From Siphonodentalium dalli (Eukaryota > Mollusca > Scaphopoda > Gadilida > Siphonodentaliidae), in the NCBI GenBank assembly GCA_032622095.1, contig CP136064.1:110472004-110536003 (forward strand): a stretch of 64,000 nucleotides of DNA. The letters are read 5' to 3'. The notes beneath the pieces are model-generated. The model did not search any database and had not been told where the DNA came from. It saw only the letters and a list, made by a program, of their open reading frames with translations. Position numbers and translations under genes: made by a program. Below, in pieces: positions 1 through 11,687 of the stretch (position 1 is the stretch's first letter; each line of letters starts with the position of its first letter).

Positions 1-689
1 TTGACTCGGTTGAATGTAAATATAAGTAATGGATGTTGATTTTGTTGCGTTCCATAGAGTGTGGATGCCAGTTGTTCTGTCATTTTTATATGTGGAACGC
101 TTTAATTTCCTTGTCGACAGGGGCGTGAAATTCATTTGCATACCAGAAGCCGTGGCAAGTTTTTAATAGACTAAATACTTTTAAAAACTAAATTACTTCA
201 GATCTTAATTATAGTCCAGCCGATTATGACAAACATTGCCCATTTTGTGATAAAAACATAAAATTTGCTACATAGGTACCAGACACCATACTGATCATTT
301 TAAGCTTGGGATACAACCCTCTAAGTTTTCCCTTAGCAACGTTTGATATGAACATGGTTCCGCCTCAGCAATGGATAGATACAATGGGAAATCCCAATTC
401 CTAGGCTCTGACACAGGATACATGTTTGTGTGCAGGTTCTTCTGTGTTTAGTTAATCATAATAAAGCACTCTAACATATTATGGACATTTTTGAGTGTGT
501 AAAACCGATAATTTTTTTTTTTTTTATAGAAATCGACCATACCACTCCATAGAAAACATCGTCTGAACTACTCTCAATTGTAAATATTTACATCCCGATT
601 CGGGACGTCACTATCCGCGATAAACTAACACAAATGATTTCGCCATCGAGAGTCATTAATTTAACTGATATATAAGAATGGCGATGTGT
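1..689. other. No gene recognised
   Basis: AT-rich sequence with short homopolymer runs and no open frame that looks coding. I see no repeat shared with the rest of the window except the segment that begins at about 690. Confidence 0.5.
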
Positions 690-790
690 GTGGTAAATTT
701 GTAAAAATAACAACTTTGAGCATGATTATTCTCCATTTCTATTTCATCAACCTACCGGAGTGTTTCACATAACTTTAAAGGATATTATAT
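690..790. repeat. Dispersed repeat, inverted relative to 63003-63100
   Basis: The reverse complement of this stretch matches 63003-63100 almost throughout. Both contain the block GAAACACTCCGGTAGG followed by GGAGAATAATC and GCTCAAAGT. The copies are in opposite orientation about 62 kb apart and are probably two members of one dispersed family. Confidence 0.75.
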
Positions 791-1189
791 ACTAGTTTTA
801 TTGAAAAATCCCCATAGCATCTGGATGACAGGATTGTGAAAAATGTACAAATTGGGGTCTGAACTTGTGCTCATATATCGTCCAACGTCAAGGGATTTGT
901 CTTAAAATGACAGAGTACACCATGTATTATTATGTTTTTAATCCAGTTTCGATTTGTCAGAACTGTCATGACGTCGTGGCTACTATAAATCGGATAGGGT
1001 CATCCATCGTTGGAAAGTCCAATACAAGTGCTGTGCATCCAGCGAATATCATATGATGACGCAGTTCTGAACAGTTGTAATAGCGGTAATAACAGTAATA
1101 GCGGAAACGGTAACGATCACCAAAATGAGAACTGATTGGATGGAGTTCGCTGTTGGTATGATATTTAACTTACCAATCTAGTCAATGCA
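791..1189. other. No gene recognised
   Basis: Contains a 63-codon open frame at 865-1056 that shows no domain and looks like chance. A short imperfect repeat (AATAGCGGTAATAACAGTAA) lies at about 1079-1110. Confidence 0.5.
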
Positions 1190-1336
1190 GGGGACATGAC
1201 AATCTGCGGAATGGGATGGAATGCTGAACAGAATGACAATCTGCGGAACAGGATTATAAATTGTTTGGGACGGCCGATATCTTGAGGAATATGGCACGTT
1301 GAGTGCTCGTTTTTGGTCGGTGTGACTAATTAGTGC
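1190..1336. repeat. Outer foldback, left arm, first segment
   Basis: The reverse complement of 20225-20345 matches this segment: both carry GGGATGGAATGCTGAACAG, then GACAATCTGCGGAA, then GGGACGGCCGATAT and the tail GGTCG(G/A)TG. The match stops exactly where the inner foldback begins (1337), so the arm appears to be interrupted there. GACAATCTGCGGAA occurs twice (about 1200 and 1230), a small internal duplication. Confidence 0.75.
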
Positions 1337-3056
1337 CCGGGCAAGCCCCATGGGCCCGCGGACAGTGTTATGTGATGGCTTATGGTAGTAGGATACAAAA
1401 TAAGCATATATTATTAAAATTGACTTGCTGTGTCATCCACTGGCGGGTGTATTAACCCATTAAATGCCGATATTGACTAAAAGAACCCGGGAGAGTCCGG
1501 ACACACAGGGACCCGATCAGATTATAATTATATTGATGACTAATGGTAGCGAGGCACTTACTAAAGGTATACTGTGAAGATTGACTCGCCATCTCGTTCA
1601 CGACCGGCTTCATTAACCCCTTAAATGACGATATGCACCAGAAGAACATAGGAGAGTCCACGGACAACATAATATGATTCTATATGGTAGTGGAATACAT
1701 ACTAAGTATAGGTTGCGAACGTTTATTTGCTGTGTCATCCACCGCCGGTTTTATTAACGCTTTAAATTCCGATATTGACTAAATAGTGGAATAGATTAGT
1801 AACAAAATTGTTCACTTTATGACTAACGTATGAAATTTTGCAAATATGTACATATTCACACTCTAAATTGATATTAGGTATGGAACCACGCTGAAATTTC
1901 ACCTTAACCCCTCTTTTAAGGGATTTCCCGAATTTAAAGAGCGTTTCATAATTATATAATTAACTAAATGTCGCAATTACTTTTCCCATGGAATATGCAA
2001 TTCAAAATTAGGCATATACAGTAAGTATGACTCTGCGAGATATATTGATACATTTTAGGCCAAAATTGGACCCCCACCCCGTCCATGGTGGCCCTCAAAA
2101 TGGCAGCAGTAAGTGGGAAATTTGACATTTTTTCACTTACATATTCTATATCTGTTTCAGCTTTTTTGAACTGCTTGAGAATTTGACTCTATTTTGTGAT
2201 GTTAACTGATCATTTTAGCAATGAAATATGTCATTCATGTGGTTCCATCCCTTTGAAATCCTTAAAAATCGATTTTTACAGAATTCAGTATAAAATTAAA
2301 AAAAAAATCATAAATTGTATCCTAGTCACATTTCAACAAGAAATGAGCAGAACTGCACAATGTAAGTGATGGATACCATTACTTGTGACAATATTAACCC
2401 AATGGAATCAAAATTTTCACTAAAAATGGCTATCAAAATGGCGGTCAAAATATGGAAAATTGAAAATATGGTCCCAGTGTGCCAATACAATCGCTTGTAA
2501 AAAAAAAGTTGTTGTTGATGTATACAATTGGATATTATGTCGTAAGTACATTAAACACTAACATTTATGATGCATCTTTGTTAAGTGTTACGATTACATT
2601 ACCAAAATATTGGAATTTTCTCTAAAAATTATAACTTATCAGGCTTGGACTATTTGGAACTATCTTTGGTATTTATTGATTTAATCTTTCTTAGATGCAT
2701 CACATTGAGGTGTTTTTAGACAAATAATACTCAAGATGGCTTGCAAAATGTTCACAAAATTTGATAGAAAAGTTGATATTTTCACATATATTTATTATTT
2801 CTCAGGTCTTCTGCAAAGGTAGCAAATTGTGATTCGCTTGGCTATTAAACATGCTACTCAATCAACTGACAACTAACTGTTCTATTCTGGTTGTCCCTGT
2901 ACCTTATGGGGCATGGCAATTCCATTTTACATGATGCAAAATGTAATTTAGCTGAAAACTTCTTATCGGATTCTGGCCATGTGTTTAACGGAAATGAGCA
3001 GAAATCTGAAAATAAACTGAGAGGGGTATAATTATATGCCTACTATGGCCCAATAA
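1337..3056 (+). repeat. Family A foldback, left arm
   Basis: Pairs with 5808-7495. Landmark blocks in common are the terminal CCCATGGGCCCGCGG, ATATTGATACATTTTAGGCC (about 2041), TGACAATATTAACC (about 2387), TGGTCCCAGTGTGCCAA (about 2470) and TGGGGCATGGCAATTC (about 2908). Inner parts of the same sequence recur as isolated fragments at about 40681-41340, 44587-45080 and 60840-61570. Confidence 0.8.
1440..1785 (+). repeat. Subterminal tandem units (left end of family A)
   Basis: Three degenerate units spaced about 140-160 bp, each with a core like TTCATTAACCCCTTAAATGA followed by CGATAT (cores near 1450, 1610 and 1750). Related cores lie at 3830, 4005 and 4085 (plus) and near 7060, 7215 and 7370 (minus). 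Such subterminal arrays are commonly transposase-binding regions in foldback and TIR elements; that role is inferred here. Confidence 0.65.
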
Positions 3057-3099
3057 CATGTGACAATTTTTGTTACATTGAGTTGAAATATTCATAATC

Positions 3100-4115
3100 A
3101 ACGGTATGACTCACTTACTGTGCACAGCTCTGCCCATTTCTTCTTAAAATATGACTAGAATCCTAACGGTGATTATTGGTGAAATTTAATACCAAATTCT
3201 GTAAAAATCGAATTATTGAGGGATCGAAAGGGACTGGGATCCCACGAATGGCATATTTCATTGCTTCAATTATCAGTTAACATGAAAAATACAAAATATT
3301 TCCGAACCAGTTACATAAGTTTACAGCTTAAACTGATCTAGAAGATATTGGTGAAAAAACGCCAAATTGTTCTCTTTCAGCTGCCATTTTGACGGCCATC
3401 TTGGACAGGGAGTTCCAATTTTGCCATAAACATGTGGCATTATATCTAGCAGAGTCATACTTACTGTATATGTCTAATTTTAAATCGCAATTTTCATGGT
3501 AAGATTAATTGCGACATTTAATAAATTATATAATCACGAAACGCTCTTTAAATTCGGAAAATTAAAGTGAAATTTCAGAGAGGCTCCATATCTAATATCA
3601 ATAAGTTAGTGAATGTGTACATATATGGGCAAACTTTCATGCTGTATTCACAATTTGAACAATTGCCTTGGAAACTGAACTTAATCTACTCCACTAAAAG
3701 AACCCGGGACTCGGTGAGAGCCTGGGCGGATCCAGAGAGCAGATCACACTCTATGTTGATGACTAACGGTAGTGGCGCACTTGTAAAATTTAAACGGTGA
3801 AGATTGAATCGCCAACTCGTTCGTGGGCGGGTTCATTAACCCCTTGAATGGCGGTATAGGTTAGAAGATCGCGAGATATTTCGGGCAAGCGCGGGGAGGG
3901 GGCCCCATGGACCCGTAGACAGTAGACAGTATAACATGATTCAGTATGGTAGTATATGATGCATAGGCTGTGAAAAATTACTTGCCGTGCCACCCATCAC
4001 CGGTTTTATTAACACTTTAATGTCGATATTGGCTAAACGAACCGTAGCTGCGAATACTGACTCGCCATCTAATTCAGGCCGAGTTCATTAACCCCTTAAA
4101 TGACGATGTGGATCA
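3100..4115. repeat. Rearranged central lobe of family A
   Basis: 3110-3690 runs in the same direction as 6470-7040 (the right arm), while 3700-4112 carries three subterminal cores in the orientation of the left arm. The switch occurs near 3692-3705, at CCACTAAAAGAACCCGGGA, which matches the left arm near 1475. This looks like template switching or recombination between two copies. Confidence 0.6.
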
Positions 4116-4179
4116 GGAGAGCATGGAATTATTTTTTCGTATCGTATAATGTAGGTAGATCACTTTCCATTGGGAAATG

Positions 4180-4947
4180 GAGTATGGTAGCACTGTCTGG
4201 TTCGGGGCACCTGCTTACTTGCTAAAACAATTGGATGATATTCAATTCGAGGCAGCCAGAATAGTCACAGGGTGTACTCGATCTGTTCCGAATGATAGGC
4301 TTCTTTTCGAACTTGGATGGGAGAATCTAGAAAATCGACGATACACCAGACGAATGACGATATTCCATAATATTGTAAAAAAAAAGGCCCCCAACTATCT
4401 CGTTGAACTCCTCCCACCCACATTCCGCGAAAGGTGTGACAAAAACCTACGTAACTCATCCGACTTTGTCCCACCAAAAACGGGAAGTAAGAGAACTGAC
4501 GTGACCTTCTTTCCTACTTGCATTAACAAATGGAACGCTCTTGGAAAAGACATCTTTAAGGAATCAATCAAACGGAAACCAATCAAACCGCCAAAATACT
4601 TCAATGTTGGTAAACGTTTACTAAATATTTCTCACTGCAGACTGAGAAATCAATGTAGCAACTTACAAGCTGATAAAAAGCTAAATTATATCGCTGATAC
4701 TAAAGCATGCATATGCGGATATCATGAAGAGAATGCATTTCATTTTTTTTTTTAATGTCCTGTTCATTTTTATGCCAGAATAAGTCTATACAATAAACTC
4801 TTGCCCTTCAACATTTATTCGGTAAAAAATTTGCTATTTGGAGACCCTGACCTAAAGAACAATGAAAATGAGTCCATTTTCAAAGCTGTCCAAGACTTTT
4901 TAAGAGACACTACTTTCACAGATACAACAAACTTTCAACTTACCTGA
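4180..4947 (+). pseudogene. LINE ORF2 C-terminal remnant
   Basis: The frame encodes the region downstream of the reverse transcriptase core, starting in a stretch (EYGSTVWFGAPAYLLKQLDD) typical of the ORF2 thumb and C-terminal segment of CR1/L2/jockey-type LINEs. A C-x1-C-x8-H-x4-C zinc-knuckle follows near 4710-4760, but the codon before its last cysteine is TAA where family logic suggests GAA, in a run of T (4742-4754). The frame continues past this stop to a natural TGA at 4945-4947. Endonuclease and RT catalytic domains are missing because of 5' truncation, so it can encode no active enzyme. The clade is not resolved. Confidence 0.85.
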
Positions 4948-5280
4948 TATTGAAAAGAGATATGTCTGAAGGACTTCGACTCTTCCAAAACCCTGCATGT
5001 CAATCATTGAAACAAGCTCGGAGAGGGAGTGAGAGAGAAAGTGATTTATATGAGAGAAGAAAAAAACTGATATCACAGACTTGGGTTAAGGGGGGACTAG
5101 CACAAACACAAAACTGTTGTTGTATATTTCTTATATATGTATATGCACTGTTACTATGCTGCTATAATTGTAAAGTTGTATTGAGTGTTGTCATAGGGAG
5201 AGGAGGTACATCTAAGTGGCTAGCACTTGTCCTCCAATCCCGTCACCATATCATTTTTTTGATAAATAAATATGTTTAAA
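4180..5280 (+). mobile_element. 5'-truncated LINE fragment with 13-bp TSD
   Basis: The fragment is flanked by a perfect direct repeat CCATTGGGAAATG at 4167-4179 and 5281-5293, so both ends of the insertion are defined. It contains the 3' end of a LINE ORF2 and about 330 bp of 3' UTR ending in AATAAATATGTTTAAA. It sits inside the centre of the family A foldback and is therefore younger than it. Confidence 0.9.
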
Positions 5281-5441
5281 CCATTGGGAAATGCGTCGGA
5301 ATTTATACATGTATACCTATAGTGGAAAGTGTTTTGATCTCTAGCAGAAATATGTTATACCCATAGTAATGGGGTGTTATACCTATAGTAGAGCACACAC
5401 AAATATATCCAATAAGTGTTATTAATGAATTAGGCTATTGG

Positions 5442-5792
5442 CTATCTAGCTAATAAATTTCGCCATATTTGATAGAACGTCAGTGGGGTACTTTTGAATA
5501 CGTCTTGCCGCAACTGCATGCCAGTTGAATTATCAAAGACCTGAATGCCACAACTCATGAAGGTTGAAGCCGAGTTCCGAGTCATGACGCTGATTTTAAT
5601 GAGCATAGTTAGGCTCCGTTTAATGTTTGTTGACATACTTGTAATGGAGGAAATGGCATTCGTGACAACCTTGATGCCAGTGGCCCATAATTTGATGTTA
5701 TTAAGCAGATTTTCACTAATCTCCTTGTTTGACTTTCTAAAAGGCCTGCTGTTACCTGGTCTTGCACCCACTTTCATAAAATGGTTACACAT
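5442..5792 (-). CDS. Unidentified 116-codon open frame in the family A loop
   Basis: A minus-strand open frame fills most of the unique loop between the LINE fragment and the right arm. It is rich in Ser, Thr, Asn and Met, with a hydrophobic-polar pattern that could be helical, and shows no motif that I recognise. Lying in the only non-repeated part of the foldback, it might be a remnant of a transposon-encoded or captured sequence, or simply a chance ORF. No promoter or splice signals were found. Confidence 0.25.
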   Translation of the reverse strand: MCNHFMKVGARPGNSRPFRKSNKEISENLLNNIKLWATGIKVVTNAISSITSMSTNIKRSLTMLIKISVMTRNSASTFMSCGIQVFDNSTGMQLRQDVFKSTPLTFYQIWRNLLAR

Positions 5793-5807
5793 GACTGTTA
5801 TTGGACC

Positions 5808-7495
5808 AGAGTAGGCATATAATTATGGCCCTCTCAGTTCATTTTCAGAGTTCTGCTAATTTCCGTTTAAAAACATGGTCAGAATCTCATAAGAAATTTC
5901 GGCAAAATTGCATTCTGAATCATTTAAAATGAATTGTCATGCCCCATGAGGTAAAGGGACAACGAGAATGGAATATTTTGTTGCCAGTTGATTAATTAGC
6001 ATGTTTAGTAACAAAGTGAATCACAATTTGCTACCTGTACAGAGAAGTAGAGAATAATTTTCGGGATATATGTAAAAATATCAACTTTTCTATAAAATTT
6101 TGTGGAAATTTTGCAAGCCATCTTGAGTATGTTTTTCTAAAAACGCCTCAATGTGATGCATTTAAGAAAGATTAAATCAATAAATACCAAAGATAGTTCA
6201 AAGTAGTCCAAGCCTGATAAGTTAGAATTTTTAGAGAAAATTCCAATATTTTGGTAATGTAATCGTAACACTTAACAAAGATGCATCATGTTAGAATTCA
6301 GTGCATTTACGACATAATATCCAATTTTATACATCAACCACAACTTTTTTACAAGCGATTGTTGGCACACTGGGACCATATTTACCATTTTCAATATTGT
6401 GGCCGCCATTTTGACAGCCATTTTTAGCCGAAGTGAAAATTTTGATTCCATTTGGTTAATATTGTCACAAGTAATGGTATGCATCACTTGCTTTGCGCAG
6501 TTCTTCTCATTTCTTGTTGAAATGTGACTAGGATACAATTTCTGATTTTTGGTGAAATTGTATACTGAATTCTGTAAAATTAGATTTTTTTAAGGATTTC
6601 AAGGGGATGGAACCCCACGAATGACATATTTCTTTGCTACAATGATCAGTTAACATGAACATCACAAAATAAAATCAAATTCTCAACCAGCTCCAAACAG
6701 CTGAAACTGATATAGAATATATTAGTGAAAAAATACTTGGACGTGGGTGTTTCCAGTTTTGGCCTTAAAATGTATCAATATATCTCTCAGAGTCATTTTT
6801 ACTGTATATGCCTAATTTTTAATTGCATATTCCATGTGAAGAGTAATTGCGACATTTAGTAAATTATATAATTATGAAACGCTCTTTAAATTCGGGAAAT
6901 CCCTTAAAAGAGGGGTTAAAGTGAAATGTCAGCGTGGTTCCATACCTAATATTAATTAGTATGTGAATATGTACATATGTGCAAAATTTCATACTTTGGT
7001 CATAAAGTGAACAATTTTGTTACTAATCTATTCCACTATTTAACCAATATTGGAATTTAAAGGGTTAATCAAATCGGCGGTGATTGACACAGCAAATAAA
7101 CGTTCGCAACCTATACTTAGTATGTATCACACTACCATAAGGCACCATATTATGTTGTACATGGGCCCATGGGGCTGCCCGGGCTCTCCTAAGTTCTTCT
7201 GGTGCATATCGTCATTTAAGGGGTTAATGGAGCCGGTCGTGAACGAGATGGCGAGTCAATCTTCAAAGTATACCTTTAGTAAGTGCCTCGCTACCATTAA
7301 CCATCAATATATAATCTGATTTGGTCCCTGTGTGCCTGGACTCTCCCGGATTATTTTAATCAATATCGGCATTTAAAGGGGTAATAAACCCGCCGGAGGA
7401 TGACACAGCAAGTCAATTTTAATAATCTATGCTTATTTTGTATCCCACTACCATAAGCCATCACATTACACTGTCCGCGGGCCCATGTGACTGCC
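5808..7495 (-). repeat. Family A foldback, right arm
   Basis: Reverse complement of 1337-3056. It ends at the GGGCCCATGTGACTGCCCGG block, immediately followed by LINE sequence (7496 onward). Confidence 0.8.
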
Positions 7496-9021
7496 CGGTC
7501 TTGAACTCATCGAACTGCGGGTTTTCAATGGAACCTGTGCCATGCGCTGCCCCGACGGCAGCAGACGACATAGCTCTACTTTCGTTATCAAAAGCTGGAA
7601 TGGACAGTCTTCTGAAATTATGTTTCAACTACAGCCGACTATGGCGTTTTAATTTTTCCGACACCAAAAGTGTAGTAATCGTTTTTAATGAGACGAAGCG
7701 TCAGGACGAATCCCACAACAGGCAGTGGTTCATCGGAGATCTACCAATATCAGAAACTTCTTCGTGTGTGCACCTAGGAATTCAGCATAACAAGTTTCAA
7801 AATGACTCCGTCCGAGCGAAAGTTTTAACAACGAAACTGCGTAAAAGTTACTTCGCCCTTGCTGGAAAGCAGCCTTTGAAATCGTGCTCTCCCCTGACGA
7901 TGGGATATATGCTGAAGTCGGTTGTCCTTCCAAGGGCGTTATATGGATGCGAGTTCACACCAGTCAATACCCGTTCTATGAGCATCTCACTCGAGCGAGC
8001 CTTCCGATGCTGTGTACAACATATAGAATCTCTTCCCGAACGAACATCAACGGACGTCGCTCTCAGCTTGTTGGGACTCCTTCCTCTTGAGTCCGAAATC
8101 CATATGAAAAAGTTGAATTTCCTTGGCCACCTGATCCACCTTCCCCAAGGACACCAAGTACCGCTAAAGATCTTCCTCTTACGATTCTTTCAATACACTC
8201 TGTTCGATAGACACACTACTGGATTTGTTCCCGACAGTGTTCATGTTCTTCGGCAATATAAACTCTACAATGTCCTTGACAGCTTTGTACAAACTGGACA
8301 TTTTCCATCAGAATCTACATGGAAAAATATTTACAAAAAAGCTGTTCGAGACCACTATTGCTCATTCTGGAAATCATCCGTTGACAACAACCCATCACTA
8401 TCTACGATTCGGCTAGTTCATTCCGATCCCAGCACTCCCTGGTCGATATGGACACTTCTTAGACAGTATCCCAACCGTTCAGTTCAACTTCGGAATCTCG
8501 CCCTGCTACTCAATAAGACTACTTACATTAACAACCTGACATGCTGCGCATGTGGTAAGCAATATATCAACGAACTTCTCCATGCAATTAGGTACTGCTC
8601 TTCGAATGTTATTCTGTCGCTACGAAATAGCTACTGGGAGACAATTCTCAACCACTATGGAGTTTCTGTGTTTTTATTCATGCACGATTCCTTGAGCGAC
8701 GAAGAACTTCAAGCACTTATTCTGGGAGGGGATGTTCCAACACAGCAACAGAATCTACTCGACAATAAGCACGCAATAATTCTGTTCTCTGCATCGTACC
8801 TTCTTGCCTCGTGCTCACTGATTAGAGGAAAACCAATGACATACAGCCGTGGTTTAATCCACACGTCATCTTATAATGTGGCATGCACATTCTGCATACT
8901 AACTTTCACACATGCTGTCACATAAGTGTATAGTATACTTTTTTCACAGCTGTCTTACTCATGTTCAAAATTGTAAATAATCTTGTTGTAAATACTCTTC
9001 TCCAGAAATGGAGGTATTGAA
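7496..9021 (+). mobile_element. 5'-truncated LINE (clade shared with the LINE at 26.9-33.5 kb)
   Basis: LINE sequence begins abruptly after the end of the family A right arm and runs to a short 3' end with a stem-loop (CTCC AGAAAT GGAG, 9001-9014) followed by TATTGAAATAAATATA. Outer-foldback sequence resumes at about 9022. No TSD was found, and about 120 bp of the outer arm expected here is absent, so the insertion may have involved a deletion. The 3' stem-loop and the A-ADD catalytic box resemble those of the LINE at 26893-33500. Confidence 0.8.
7497..8925 (+). pseudogene. LINE ORF2 fragment: end of RT plus C-terminal zinc knuckle
   Basis: The open frame runs without interruption for about 475 codons after the junction. 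It starts just before the RT catalytic box, which reads TAADDIALLS: alanine replaces the usual F/Y before ADD. The RT thumb and connection region follow, then a C-x2-C-x9-H-x4-C zinc knuckle near 8541-8600, and the stop at 8923-8925. The upstream part of the computed ORF (7429-7496) is foldback sequence and not LINE. Endonuclease and RT domains 0-4 are lost through 5' truncation. The long uninterrupted frame argues for recent insertion. Confidence 0.85.
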
Positions 9022-9961
9022 ATAAATATATACATTCGACCGAGGGATAGTTTTTGTATATCTAGAGACAGATTAACCCACACATCACAACATCGAAAAC
9101 TGCGTTCGACATCATGTTTAGAATTTAGATTTCTCAATGAAACTCTAGCAAACAACAAGTATTAGGTATCAAATGACGCAAACTACGCATTCAGTTGATA
9201 TACGATATGGCTGTGGTAAAACGACTACTGACTCGGCGAACATGCAAATATTAAATAGGGTACCCTATAAATAGAAATAGAATGGCCGAATGAAGCCGTT
9301 TTGTCGTTTCAACTATGTCGTTCTTAGCAGCACTGCCATCCACAAAGTATGAATATACACCCGTGTATCAGAGGACTTAAAGGTTAATTTTTGTTATGGA
9401 TTCTGCAGTCTTCGTTCGTTTTAATTCTCACTTATTTTCAGCTGAAATCGATATTATTATTGTAAACATCGAGCCTATTTTTAGATTTTTTCATCAGCGC
9501 CGATATATCAGGTTTACATGTTCGCCGAGTCAGTAGTCACTCTGCCAGTCATATCTATACAAGAAACCCATAGTCAGAAATGGTAACGCGCTCAAGATCA
9601 TATATTATATACCCATGATTGTAATTATAGAATTTCATTTCTGTTATTTATAATTGACATAGCTTATCACAAACCAAAAATCAACATTATTGACATAATG
9701 TAAACGCCAATAAACAAAATTGAAATTCTCAACTACACCTTTTATCGGGCTCGGCCTCGGGGTCGCACTACAGCTCGGCCTCGCGGTCGCACTACAACTT
9801 TTAATGTGTCCCAATAATTAACATTCTATAAATAGAACCACCAGCGCTATGGCAGCACCCAAGCGAAACAAGAATTTGTACATTAGTATACACGCGGCGC
9901 GCGTAATAAAACTGAATGCGTAGTATTCCACTGCGTCATTAGATACCTAATGCTTGTTGTT
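9022..9961. repeat. Outer foldback: inner arms and loop
   Basis: 9036-9200 pairs with two right-arm pieces: 9905-9961 (CATTAGATACCTAATGCTTGTTG side) and 19958-20110 (CGTTCGACATC and TCTAGAGAC side). The LINE at 9962-19957 splits this right arm. A further nested inverted pair is 9217-9252 with 9506-9545 (GACTACTGACTCGGCGAACATG). A 24-bp direct duplication (CTCGGCCTCG.GGTCGCACTACA) lies at about 9748-9796. No coding sequence was seen. Confidence 0.75.
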
Positions 9962-10901
9962 ATCTCCCGTAGATGGCGGTGCGTTTTTAGAAATTGCTCC
10001 GGCAAAAAGTGTTTCTATTTATGTTTTACTCGACGGATATTTCTCAAAACCAGGACGTAATTATAGCGTAACATTTACGCCAATACATGAAGCCGATTCC
10101 TGAAAAGAAATTCGGCAATGGCGGACGAAGGCGACAGCGTGGCTGCCCAGTTAAAGGCGCTCACAAGTGTCATTTCCGAAATGAAAGCCGGGCAGGATGG
10201 AATGCGTAAAGCTATCGACAAGAAGCTCGATAAGATGAGGGATGAATGGAAGAAAACCTTTGACGAAAAATTCAAGGTACTGAAAGATGATATTAGTTTG
10301 GAAATTGGAGTTGAAAGGTCACGAATTGACTCTTTGATTGAAAAAGTGGAAGCACTCACAAACCGAATCAGCGATCAGGCAGACACGATGGAAACCGATC
10401 CCGTGACCCCGTTACGCAGATAAACGACAGCGGATGATAGCGAATTATCTGTCATTATGACTATGGTTCCAGAAACAGAAAACGAGGACTTAACCGATGT
10501 AATTGGACAAATGGTGGAAGTCATGGCGATCAACGACAAGGGAATTCGAGTTTTATCAGCAAACCGACTCAACAAGCGTGTTCAAGATAAACCGACTTTA
10601 CTGAAAGTATTGTTTGAAACTATGGCCCAGAAAGTTATGGTGTTACGAAACAAACAGAAGTTACGAGATAACGACACATTCAAGAACTGTTTTATTCGCA
10701 GCAGCAAGCCTCATGTGGAACGGTTGGTCGAGACAAACGCGCGCACGCTACTCTCTCAGATGCCGAACGGACACCAGTTCTTTGTGTCTGCACTGCAAAA
10801 AATAATTTCCTATAAACGCGTTTGATTAAAAACACCTGAGAGACACACTTATAAGACATGTGGTCTGTTTTAGTAAAAACACACGTGTTTTATAATTAAA
10901 G

Positions 10902-11102
10902 CACCAGTGTTTATATAAAAACATGTCACAGTGTTTTATAATAAGCACTCCATCCAATTATGAATAAACACCAGTGTTTATATAAAAACACGTCATAGTG
11001 TTTTAAAATCAACACTCTATCCGATTATGAATAAACACTAGTGTTTATATTAAAACATGTCATAGCGTTTTATAATAAACACACAACGTGTTGATTTTCC
11101 AG
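10902..11102 (+). repeat. 67-bp tandem repeat, three units
   Basis: Units start at 10902, 10969 and 11036 with CAC(C/T)AGTGTTTATAT followed by AAAACA.GTCA.AG.GTTTTA. Each unit contains near-palindromic AAACACTAGTGTTT and AAAACA.GT motifs. Partial units occur just upstream and near the right end of the same transposon, so they are probably subterminal repeats. Confidence 0.8.
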
Positions 11103-11572
11103 ACACACTTTATAAACACTATGACGTGTTTATTATTATGAAAATAAAACACCCGATGTGTTTATAAATATTTTATTCTCAAAAACAAATTTCGGTACAA
11201 TTCAACAAGTTCAACATCATCTTCAAAATGTTCATTGGTTAACTTGTGTTTCGATTGGTCGTCAATTTGATAAGAACACAAAATGTTCTTAAACTCATGG
11301 AACTAGGTTGTTTCGAACTAGTTCGATGTGATCCTCGTGCAAATAACTGGTCGACGTTGAATGAATGTAGAATATTATATACATTTATAATTGACGATGG
11401 ATTTGTTTGCGGAGATTGAGATTTATTTTATATTTGACTATAATTATTATTAATTGTCATTTTTGAATCCACCTTGTTTCTTAACACTTTCATGACGGGA
11501 GCTGCGCTGTTGCAGCATTAAATATCATGTGCCATTGATTCACTTACTTATGCGAGTCTCTCACGGGGAGCA

Positions 11573-11687
11573 TCGCATATATAAGATAATGCATTGGCTT
11601 ACAAGATCAATATTGATTGACCAATGTATTATCTTGTATATGCGAGGCTCTCTATGGGAGACTCGCATATATAAGAGAATGCATTGG
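11573..11687. repeat. Hairpin with a third direct copy
   Basis: TCGCATATATAAGATAATGC (11573-11592, extending to ATTGG at 11597) pairs with CCAATGTATTATCTTGTATA (11621-11640, then TGCGA). A third copy in plus orientation lies at 11663-11687. GCGAG.CTCTC..GGGAG blocks alternate with these copies. Confidence 0.75.

Larger units (their letters stand above)
1337..7495. mobile_element. Large foldback element (family A) with ~1.7-kb arms
   Basis: Bases 1337-3056 reappear as the reverse complement at 5808-7495 with clear but imperfect identity. The ends begin TGCCCGGGCA..CCCATGGGCCCGCGGACAGTG on the left and mirror this on the right. Tandem subterminal units carrying TTCATTAACCCCTTAAATG occur near the ends. 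The centre has a second rearranged lobe: 3110-3690 is the reverse complement of about 1760-2390, and 3700-4112 carries subterminal units in plus orientation. A LINE fragment with its own TSD (4180-5280) was inserted later. No transposase is recognisable, so this is probably a non-autonomous foldback whose superfamily I cannot name. Confidence 0.8.

Noticed and set aside
7429-7496. N-terminal part of the 498-codon ORF as LINE protein
   Set aside because: This stretch is the end of the family A foldback arm. LINE homology begins only at LNSSNCG, about 7497.
10118-10825. Host coiled-coil gene
   Set aside because: The frame continues across a transposon into a LINE ORF1 C terminus and then directly into LINE ORF2, so it is ORF1 of that element.
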